Shown here: positions 5,610-10,579 of the stretch, piece by piece
How the letters are laid out: each line of letters starts with the position of its first letter
Position numbering within the stretch: position 1 is the first letter of the stretch
NCBI GenBank assembly: GCA_025360565.1
Contig: JANYBY010000055.1
Coordinates: 1-10,579 of the forward strand
Reading direction: 5' to 3'
Source: Bacteroidota bacterium
GTDB taxonomy: Bacteria > Bacteroidota > Bacteroidia > B-17B0 > Aurantibacillaceae
Length of the DNA: 10,579 nucleotides
Notes under the pieces: generated by a model
What the model saw: only the letters and a program-made list of their open reading frames with translations
The model's database searches: none
What the model was told of the DNA's origin: nothing
Position numbers and translations under genes: made by a program

Positions 5610-7200
5610 TATTTAATTTATCCAAATTTCTTTCAATGTATTTTTCCGAGGTTATCAAAGCGGTTTGTATTCGTTTAGCGTACCGTATACTATCAAGAAT
5701 CTCTTTTTGTTTTTCTTCAACAACTTCTTTTTGTTCTTCTATGATATGTTTTGCTTTTTCAACTTCTTCCTTTTGCCTGGTAATGATCAAATTTGCTTTT
5801 TGCTTATTTTTGTAACCTCTTAAAATCAATAAGGCAAGCATTAACACAAAAGCAAAGCCGGCTATGAAAAAGTTTCTTACAATTAATTGTTTTTGTTTTT
5901 CTTCATGTGCCATGGCATCTCTCTTTTCCTGTTCAAGTTTGGCGGCAGATTCTTTTTTATCAAACTCATAATTCATCTGGGCCTGCACTGATCTTTTGGT
6001 GTTTTCTTTATTAAAGAGACTATCCTTTACCGCAACAAATGATCTATAATATTCCAAAGCCTGTTTATAACTGCCGATAGCGGTATATATTTCACTTAAT
6101 TGACTGTTCGCATTTTTTAAAGTTTCCATATATTCATTTTCCCGGGCAAGATTCATTCCTTTTATGCTAAATATTTCTGCTTCTTTGTAATTCTTTAAGT
6201 TTTTATAAATACCTCCAATATTTACAAAGATCTGCGCCATACCATTTTTATCGCCGATCTCTTCTTTGATCTTTAAAGCAGCAAATTGGTTCTTCAGGGC
6301 CTCTGGATAATTACCCTGTTCAAAAAAAACATTCCCTATACTCAGATACGAATCCCCTATACCGAACTTATCCCCTATCTCCTCCCTGATCTTTAAAGAA
6401 GCATAATACCATTTATTGGCTTCCGGAAAATTTCGTTGGTCAAAAAAAACGTTTCCTAAATTATTTGACACGCGGCCCACCCCAATCTTCTCCCCAAGTT
6501 CTTCCCGTATTTTTAACCCCATTAAAAAATTCTTGAGAGCATCTGTATAATTTAACTGCCTGTAACAAATGTTGCCGATATTACTGTAAGCGTCGGCCGC
6601 ACCGCTCTTATCGCCAAGTTTTTCTTTTATCTTTAACGAAGTGTAAAGATCTTTTAAGGCTTCAGGATAATTGCCCTGGTCCATATGAACAGTTCCAATA
6701 TTATTGTAACTAGTACCAATACCGGCCTCATCCCCGATCTGTTTCCTGATCTCTAAAGCGGCAATATAATTCTTGAGTGCCTCGGCGTAATTTCCCAGAT
6801 CTGAGTAAACAGTACCTATATTATTGTAAGCACTCGATATCCCCTTTCTATCACCCATTTCCTGCCTTACTTTTAAAGAGGAAAAATAATTCTTTAAGGC
6901 TTCATCATAATCACCTTTGTTTGAATAAACATTTCCAATATTAAGATAAGCGGAGGCAATGCCTTTTTTAAAACCAAGTTTTATCGAAAGTGTCTTTGCA
7001 TCATTCGCAATCAGCAAAGAGCTGTCATAATTTCCAATATTTAGTACTTTCCAGCTTAAATAATTCAGTGCCTTTGCCTTGATCGTATCTTCCTTAGTGT
7101 TTTTTATAATTTGTTTTAGCGAATCTATTTCCCGGCTCTGAGCAATTACTTGGCTCAAAGTACTTATAAAGAATAAAAAAATTAAATATGGTATTTTCAT
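5593..7200 (-). CDS. TPR / transmembrane / coiled-coil signalling protein lacking a SpoIIE domain
   Basis: A 535-aa membrane protein. From the ATG at 7200 it opens with a signal peptide (MKIPYLIFLFFISTLSQVIAQ); an in-frame ATG at 7218 is less likely because it adds six residues before this. Residues 80-359 are seven TPR units of exactly 40 residues (pattern NIGNVYxxxGNYxEALKNY, LKIREEIGDK), with one or two poorer units after them, all predicted periplasmic. A single membrane helix lies at about 441-461 (FIAGFAFVLMLALLIL), then a charged coiled coil (about 469-500). The last segment, EILDSIRYAKRIQTALITSE, is the linker that in many Bacteroidota proteins leads into a PP2C-like SpoIIE phosphatase, but here the protein stops about 20 residues later. 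It therefore looks like a sensor with no catalytic output. It overlaps the 120-aa gene by 17 bp. Confidence 0.9.
   Translation of the reverse strand: MKIPYLIFLFFISTLSQVIAQSREIDSLKQIIKNTKEDTIKAKALNYLSWKVLNIGNYDSSLLIANDAKTLSIKLGFKKGIASAYLNIGNVYSNKGDYDEALKNYFSSLKVRQEMGDRKGISSAYNNIGTVYSDLGNYAEALKNYIAALEIRKQIGDEAGIGTSYNNIGTVHMDQGNYPEALKDLYTSLKIKEKLGDKSGAADAYSNIGNICYRQLNYTDALKNFLMGLKIREELGEKIGVGRVSNNLGNVFFDQRNFPEANKWYYASLKIREEIGDKFGIGDSYLSIGNVFFEQGNYPEALKNQFAALKIKEEIGDKNGMAQIFVNIGGIYKNLKNYKEAEIFSIKGMNLARENEYMETLKNANSQLSEIYTAIGSYKQALEYYRSFVAVKDSLFNKENTKRSVQAQMNYEFDKKESAAKLEQEKRDAMAHEEKQKQLIVRNFFIAGFAFVLMLALLILRGYKNKQKANLIITRQKEEVEKAKHIIEEQKEVVEEKQKEILDSIRYAKRIQTALITSEKYIERNLDKLNNGTGS
6124..6963 (-). 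repeat. Seven in-frame 120-bp tandem TPR-coding repeats
   Basis: Seven consecutive units of exactly 40 codons, each starting at a glycine (as in GISSAYNNIG, GIGTSYNNIG, GIGDSYLSIG), with no insertion or deletion between them. Similarity is visible in the DNA too, for example the recurrent forms of ATCTTTAAAG and TAATT(A/C)CC across units. This is the TPR array of the 535-aa protein and likely arose by internal duplication. Confidence 0.85.
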
Positions 7201-7287
7201 CCGGGTAAAATAAAGCATAATTATTGAACTATAAAAGGCGCATTTTTTAATATCATTTAAAATTTACTCTAACTTTATAAAAAAAAT

Positions 7288-7851
7288 ATGCCAAACATTG
7301 TCATCCTTTTATCGAGCGTACGCGTTAAACGAAATAGTAACCGTGTAGCCACTTATTTAAAAAAATATACTGAAGAAAATAAACTGGCCGAGGTAGAGAT
7401 ATTGGACCTTGATCAATATCAATTTCCTATTTTTACCGAACGTTTAAAATTTCAAACCGATCCCGACAAAAAAACAATTGAGTTTGCAGAAAAAATTAAA
7501 AACTCTCAGGGCGTAATTATTGTTACACCCGAATACAACGGCGGTTACCCGGCAGCTTTAAAAAATGTTATTGATCTTTTGAACGATGAGTGGCATCACA
7601 AACCCATTGCTATTTCAACGGTTTCGGCGGGGGCGTTTGGGGGCAGCCAGGCAATTACAAGTTTACAGTTTACTTTATGGAAAATGACCGCGTTGATAGT
7701 GCCCGCCACTTTTCCGGTACCAAAAGTGCAGGATGCTTTTGATGAGAACGGTACCCCAACCGATAAAACCGCTACTGATAAAAGAGCCGCCGCCTTTTTA
7801 AAAGAATTGCTGTGGTGCATACAAGCCAACGAAAAAATGAAGAACGGCTAA
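7288..7851 (+). CDS. NAD(P)H-dependent FMN reductase family protein
   Basis: A 187-aa soluble flavodoxin-like enzyme of the FMN_red family, which uses NAD(P)H to reduce bound flavin and, through it, quinones, azo dyes or other acceptors. Visible motifs are the phosphate-binding loop LLSSVRVKRNSNR (8-20; family pattern GSxRxxS) and the hallmark TPEYNGGYPAALKNVIDLL (80-98) that binds the flavin, then VSAGAFGGSQA (112-122). The length is typical of the family. The physiological acceptor cannot be told. The ATG at 7288 is preceded by TAACTTTA (7270-7277), a near match to a -7 box, in the 87-bp divergent gap shared with the TPR gene. Its stop forms part of an imperfect hairpin with the stop of the convergent lipoprotein gene. 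Confidence 0.93.
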   Translation: MPNIVILLSSVRVKRNSNRVATYLKKYTEENKLAEVEILDLDQYQFPIFTERLKFQTDPDKKTIEFAEKIKNSQGVIIVTPEYNGGYPAALKNVIDLLNDEWHHKPIAISTVSAGAFGGSQAITSLQFTLWKMTALIVPATFPVPKVQDAFDENGTPTDKTATDKRAAAFLKELLWCIQANEKMKNG

Positions 7852-7867
7852 GGCTTTTGCACAAAGC

Positions 7868-7990
7868 TTAATGTTTATGCTTGAACCCGGGGCAGGAATC
7901 GCATTTATTTTTGGGGCGGAACATGGCACAGCTGCTAAAGCTTGTTAAGCAAACTGCCAGTAAAATAATAAGTACAAATTTGGTTTTCAT
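7868..7990 (-). CDS. Tiny 40-aa lipoprotein
   Basis: A short gene found by reading the minus strand of the gap between the FMN reductase and the Fic gene. The product has a lysine-containing start (MKTKF), a hydrophobic core (VLIILLAVCLTS) and a lipobox ending FSSC, so the cysteine at residue 21 would be lipidated. Only 20 residues follow: AMFRPKNKCDSCPGFKHKH after the cysteine, with a CxxCP motif that could bind metal or form a disulfide and a basic, histidine-containing tail. Very short lipoproteins of this style are common in Bacteroidota and usually go unannotated. A -7 element TATATTTG lies upstream at 8007-8014. The stop is 16 bp from that of the convergent reductase gene. Function unknown. 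Confidence 0.75.
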   Translation of the reverse strand: MKTKFVLIILLAVCLTSFSSCAMFRPKNKCDSCPGFKHKH

Positions 7991-8006
7991 TTACAAAATG
8001 GTGGTA

Positions 8007-8014
8007 CAAATATA
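8007..8014 (-). promoter_or_regulatory. -7 promoter element of the small lipoprotein gene
   Basis: TATATTTG read on the minus strand is an exact match to the Bacteroidota TAnnTTTG element and ends 16 bp before the lipoprotein ATG at 7990. No clear -33 TTG is visible at the expected distance, so the assignment rests on the -7 box and position. Confidence 0.5.
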
Positions 8015-8095
8015 AGTTGGGTATATATTAAAAGTTACGGTTTTGGTTTTTTTTAATTAACATTTAATTTGTGGTAAAATTTAGCAAAAAAGTAT

Positions 8096-8113
8096 CCGCA
8101 TTATATTCCGCAT
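8096..8113 (+). promoter_or_regulatory. Distal operator-like site of the Fic gene (tandem CCGCAT)
   Basis: CCGCAT at 8096-8101 is repeated at 8108-8113, 12 bp later, forming a head-to-tail pair. The block from 8099 to 8119 (CATTATATTCCGCATATTTTT) recurs exactly at 8188-8208. A DNA-binding protein reading two half-sites about one helical turn apart would fit; the Fic protein's own C-terminal winged helix is the obvious candidate, but this is inference. Confidence 0.55.
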
Positions 8114-8143
8114 ATTTTTAATATTTACAAACATTTGTTTAAC

Positions 8144-8170
8144 ATATTTAATTGATTATCAATTAAATAT
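8144..8170. repeat. Perfect 27-bp inverted repeat upstream of Fic
   Basis: ATATTTAATTGA (8144-8155) and TCAATTAAATAT (8159-8170) are exact reverse complements around a 3-bp centre TTA. It lies between the two CCGCAT sites. It is AT-only apart from the GA/TC pair and has no T tract, so an operator is more likely than a terminator; no coding sequence spans it. Confidence 0.65.
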
Positions 8171-8184
8171 TATAAAATAATATC

Positions 8185-8202
8185 CCTCATTATATTCCGC
8201 AT
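8185..8202 (+). promoter_or_regulatory. Proximal operator-like site of the Fic gene
   Basis: CCTCAT (8185-8190) and CCGCAT (8197-8202) repeat the 12-bp-spaced pair of the distal site with one changed base. The site is exactly 89 bp from the distal copy and covers the place where a -33 element would be expected for the promoter at 8211, so a protein bound here should block transcription. Confidence 0.55.
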
Positions 8203-8210
8203 ATTTTTTG

Positions 8211-8218
8211 TATATTTG
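8211..8218 (+). promoter_or_regulatory. -7 promoter element of the Fic gene
   Basis: TATATTTG is an exact TAnnTTTG match whose last base is only four bases before the ATG at 8223. In Bacteroidota, transcription begins about five to seven bases past this element, which places the first transcribed base at or within a few bases of the start codon. The mRNA is thus predicted to be leaderless. No TTG -33 element is seen. Confidence 0.6.
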
Positions 8219-8222
8219 TACT

Positions 8223-9443
8223 ATGCCCGCACCGGAATTATATCACCTGCCAAGCTCCATGACGCCCCTTTTTCCAGGGCCGAATACCACATTGCGCGAA
8301 CTGGCGGCTGAGCTTTTAAAGCATTCCTCTAAACTGAGCTCGGCATTTAATCCAATTACACGTTCAGCTATAGTTAAATTGGTTGAGCCCATGAATAGTT
8401 ATTATTCAAATCTTATAGAAGGGCACAACACACATCCTTTGGAAATTGAAAAAGCACTCAAAAAAAATTATTCAAAGGAACCAAAGAAAAAATTATTACA
8501 ACTGGAAAGTCGCGCTCATGTTTTGGTGAACCATCATATGAAAGAAAAGTTGGCCGGCGTAACCAATCCTTACGACTGGAAATTTATCAGCTGGCTTCAC
8601 AAAGAATTTTACGAGCACATGCCTGCAGAATATAAAACTGTGGAAACCAAATCGGGAAATAAACTGGAAGTAATTCCCGGTTCCATGAGAAAAACAGAAG
8701 TTGAAGTTGGTCATCACGTTGGTCCGGCCGCCGGATCACTTCCTGCCTTTTTAAATTTTTTTACTGATGGTTATGCTCCCGGTAAAATACCCGATCCTAT
8801 AGAAAGGATCATTGCCATTGCCGCTTCACATCACCGTTTAGCATGGATCCACCCTTTCTTGGACGGCAACGGAAGAGTTGTAAGATTAATTACAGAGGCC
8901 GCTACAATTATTGAGAAAATTGATGGCAATGGGCTGTGGTCAATTTCAAGAGGACTGGCAGTAAGAAATAACGATTATTATACTGCTTTGCATAACGCAG
9001 ATCAAAAGCGATGGAATAATTATGATGGCCATGGAAATTTATCGGAAAAATTTCTTGCTGAGTTTTGCATTTTCTTTTTAGAGACCGCCATAGACCAAAC
9101 CAAATTTATGATCTCGCTATTTGAACCCGATAAAGTTCTAACACGCATCAAAGAGTTTGTTGAGATCATGGCCGTACGCGGAGAACTGGAAAAAGAAAGC
9201 CGTTATATTTTGGAGGAAGCTATTTTAAAAGGAAGCATAATAAGAGGTGAAATGCCGCGTATTACCGGCAAATCTGAGAACATTGCCCGTAGAATAATGA
9301 ATGATCTGATAGCCAAAGAACTTTTGCTTAGCGAATCTGAAGCCTTAAGATCACCGGTTAAAATAAATTTTCCAATAAAATATGCGCCTTATATTTTTCC
9401 AAAACTTTTTCCTAAAGATGTTGAGGCGACGATGAGGGATTGA
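8223..9443 (+). CDS. Fic family protein adenylyltransferase (class II) with C-terminal winged helix
   Basis: A 406-aa cytoplasmic Fic enzyme that should transfer AMP from ATP to hydroxyl side chains of target proteins. The N-terminal Fic_N region holds the autoinhibitory helix with SNLIEG (62-67), matching the (S/T)xxxE(G/N) motif of class II Fic proteins, where the glutamate blocks ATP binding. The active-site loop HPFLDGNGRVVR (210-221) is a full canonical HPFx(D/E)GNGRxxR, so the enzyme should be competent once relieved. A target-positioning flap precedes it (about 150-170). After a helical region, residues about 310-395 form a winged-helix-like domain (IARRIMNDLIAKELLL) likely to bind DNA or dimerise. 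ATG at 8223 is preferred to the in-frame TTG at 8208, because the TTG and the following codons overlap the -7 box. It stands alone, with no antitoxin gene beside it. Targets are unknown. Confidence 0.95.
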   Translation: MPAPELYHLPSSMTPLFPGPNTTLRELAAELLKHSSKLSSAFNPITRSAIVKLVEPMNSYYSNLIEGHNTHPLEIEKALKKNYSKEPKKKLLQLESRAHVLVNHHMKEKLAGVTNPYDWKFISWLHKEFYEHMPAEYKTVETKSGNKLEVIPGSMRKTEVEVGHHVGPAAGSLPAFLNFFTDGYAPGKIPDPIERIIAIAASHHRLAWIHPFLDGNGRVVRLITEAATIIEKIDGNGLWSISRGLAVRNNDYYTALHNADQKRWNNYDGHGNLSEKFLAEFCIFFLETAIDQTKFMISLFEPDKVLTRIKEFVEIMAVRGELEKESRYILEEAILKGSIIRGEMPRITGKSENIARRIMNDLIAKELLLSESEALRSPVKINFPIKYAPYIFPKLFPKDVEATMRD

Positions 9444-9480
9444 GAAAGGCAGATGGTAATTCCCTTTTGTAAAGCAAGAA

Positions 9481-10032
9481 TCACACCAAAGGCGGCCACA
9501 AGCTACTCAATTCAGGGTTCTCGGGCATATAAACTACCCAAACTTTTTCGCCTGGTTGTTTTAATAATTCGCGGCGGGTAAATATGTTGCCAACACTACC
9601 ACTATATTTATTTCCACCAATTGTAAATAAAAAATATACAATGTAGGGCGATTGATTATTTATCCTTTTACTTGTGTCGTGAATAATTTCGCTCACCTCG
9701 CCCGCTACAACCGTACCGTGTTGCAAGGGTATTAATTCATCGTTAGCCTCTTTAATTCCTTTTTTCCATAAAAAAATTCCAATGATGGGGAAAATTACAG
9801 TGGGAAATAACGGGATAGTAAACACCATACCAATAATGGTCATAACATTACCTGTGTACTTAATGCGCTTTACAAACTTTTTTGGCAGTTCTCTTGGTGC
9901 GGGTGCAGGCTTTGGCCCTGCATCACCGCTGCTTTTTTGATGTTCAATAGTGCCTCCGCAATTTGTACAATTAGAAAAGCTCGGGTCTATAAATTCTGTA
10001 CGGCACCATGGGCATTTTGTTATGTTTTGCAT
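9481..10032 (-). CDS. Zinc-ribbon membrane protein with DUF3592-like domain
   Basis: A 183-aa protein. The N-terminus is a zinc ribbon with CPWC (7-10) and CTNC (22-25). A proline- and alanine-rich linker (GPKPAPAPRELPKK) follows, then a hydrophobic stretch at about 61-89 that could be one long helix or a hairpin, and a soluble domain of about 100-180. That domain runs GTVVAGEVSEI, YIVYFLFTIGGNKYSGSV, GEKVWVVYMPENPELSSLWP; the final G-x-x-V-x-V-x-Y-x-P-x-NP-x-x-S-x-LW pattern is typical of DUF3592 domains. Zinc ribbons fused to membrane helices are common in bacteria and the role here is not known. It starts at ATG 10032 and converges on the Fic gene with 37 bp between stops; no terminator hairpin was seen there. 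Confidence 0.82.
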   Translation of the reverse strand: MQNITKCPWCRTEFIDPSFSNCTNCGGTIEHQKSSGDAGPKPAPAPRELPKKFVKRIKYTGNVMTIIGMVFTIPLFPTVIFPIIGIFLWKKGIKEANDELIPLQHGTVVAGEVSEIIHDTSKRINNQSPYIVYFLFTIGGNKYSGSVGNIFTRRELLKQPGEKVWVVYMPENPELSSLWPPLV

Positions 10033-10207
10033 AATGATTTTAGATGATGGTATATAAAGATATAAAAATGATTTTCATTTTATATATTACATTCATAAAA
10101 TTGCTTTCCGGTACTTTATTTCGCTTGCGTTGATCCAAAAATAAAAGTATCCCGTTTTGATGTGGATCTTTAAATGATCTTTGAACATTTCACCTACTTG
10201 ATTTAAC

Positions 10208-10252
10208 CATATAAGGGGTCGTTATACTTATATTACCTTATATGTTTTTTTT
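10208..10252 (+). terminator. T8-tailed hairpin, possible terminator or attenuator
   Basis: CATATAAGG (10208-10216) pairs perfectly with CCTTATATG (10236-10244), leaving a 19-nt loop, and eight Ts follow directly (10245-10252). The shape is that of an intrinsic terminator read on the plus strand, though the stem is AT-rich and the loop large. No plus-strand gene lies just upstream, so it would have to end an unannotated RNA or be chance. Confidence 0.4.
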
Positions 10253-10396
10253 GGGGTTTGAAAAACAGAATTTCACACCATGGCGGTTTAAAAATTATGG
10301 AGTTTCGCTCTAATCACGATATCTTTTGGGAGCAAAAGACGAAGAGCTTATTGCATCGTGCTTCTCTATTAATCTGTGTTAATCTGCAGCAACCTT

Positions 10397-10425
10397 AAAA
10401 ACAAAAGCCGCCTTTTGGGGCGGCT
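10397..10425 (-). terminator. Intrinsic terminator for a transcript entering from the right
   Basis: AGCCGCC and GGCGGCT (10406-10412 and 10419-10425) form a 7-bp GC-rich stem with a 6-nt loop. On the minus strand the stem is followed by a T-rich tail, TTTGTTTTT. On the plus strand the tail is poor. It should therefore stop a minus-strand transcript whose source lies to the right; no clear reading frame ends in front of it. Confidence 0.75.
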
Positions 10426-10579
10426 ACTATTTGGTTGGAGGTCCCGTCCAGAAAGGAGCGGAGCTTCCCGAAGGCTTGATACCATTAATTCCGTTCACTT
10501 TCAATTTTTCCCTACGGAACAAGCGCGGAGCGGTATATACCTAAAAACAGCTCAGATAATTGCGCAATTTTACCAGTTT

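Larger units (their letters stand above)
10033..10579. other. Gene-free right end
   Basis: No credible gene was found in these 547 bases on either strand. What it holds: the upstream region of the zinc-ribbon gene, a T8-tailed hairpin (10208-10252), an imperfect direct repeat TTAATCTG at 10369-10376 and 10379-10386, a strong minus-strand terminator (10397-10425), and a more GC-rich tail (about 10400-10550) with a perfect palindrome AATTGCGCAATT (10558-10569). A plus-strand frame is open from 10373 to the edge but its composition (arginine- and serine-rich start, no start signal) does not look coding. The tail could be the end of a transcript, RNA or dispersed repeat that begins beyond the window. 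Confidence 0.6.

Noticed and set aside
8496..8717. 73-codon minus-strand frame inside the Fic gene
   Set aside because: Lies wholly within the well-supported Fic coding sequence and has no features of its own.
10093..10188. 31-aa minus-strand frame with an AGGTGA-like sequence before its ATG
   Set aside because: The putative ribosome site is too close to the ATG, and the peptide has no signal, motif or recognisable relative.
10437..10480. Possible tRNA or tmRNA end (GGGACCTCCAACCA on the minus strand)
   Set aside because: No T-loop GTTCGA-type sequence and no acceptor-stem partner could be found, so the CCA-like ending appears to be chance.
10373..10579. Plus-strand open frame running off the right edge
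   Set aside because: No convincing start or ribosome site, it reads through a strong hairpin, and its arginine/serine-rich content is unlike the real genes here. It is probably a by-product of the GC-richer tail.
10428..10579. Minus-strand reading frame ending in a TAG right before the terminator
   Set aside because: The frame is interrupted by another TAG about 110 bases upstream and shows no recognisable protein, so it is not supported as a gene end despite the terminator.

Overview
The window is AT-rich DNA from a member of the Bacteroidota. Three things point there: a secreted protein ending in a type A type IX secretion (T9SS) sorting domain, a GEVED domain, and -7 promoter elements of the TAnnTTTG form that replace the usual -10 box, with weak or no Shine-Dalgarno sequences. 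The lineage cannot be placed more finely from sequence alone. No tRNA, rRNA, CRISPR array or complete insertion sequence was seen.

Layout, left to right. (1) 144-1273, plus strand: a HigA-like helix-turn-helix protein with a C-terminal DUF6922-like tail, followed 32 bp later by a calcineurin-like metallophosphoesterase. (2) 1286-2892, minus strand: a two-gene unit for exported proteins, a 135-aa signal-peptide protein and a GEVED/T9SS-sorted surface protein. (3) 3164-4180, plus strand: an exported MORN/YwqK-type repeat protein. (4) 4186-4990, minus strand: two small membrane proteins. (5) 5247-7200, minus strand: a TPR/transmembrane/coiled-coil protein that looks like the sensor half of a TPR-SpoIIE protein, overlapping by 17 bp a 120-aa protein of unknown function and closed by a clear terminator. 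(6) 7288-7851, plus strand: an NAD(P)H-dependent FMN reductase, convergent with a 40-aa lipoprotein gene. (7) 8223-9443, plus strand: a class II Fic AMP-transferase with an elaborate, probably autoregulatory, upstream region. (8) 9481-10032, minus strand: a zinc-ribbon membrane protein. (9) 10033-10579: no credible gene, but two terminator-like hairpins.

There is no single large system. The most interesting parts are the orphan-looking HTH-DUF6922 antitoxin-like gene beside a phosphoesterase, the TPR sensor lacking its phosphatase but coupled to a small unknown protein, and the Fic promoter, which carries two tandem CCGCAT operator-like sites 89 bp apart, a perfect 27-bp inverted repeat between them, and a -7 box that implies a leaderless mRNA. 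All functional assignments rest on reading motifs by eye; no database search was possible.
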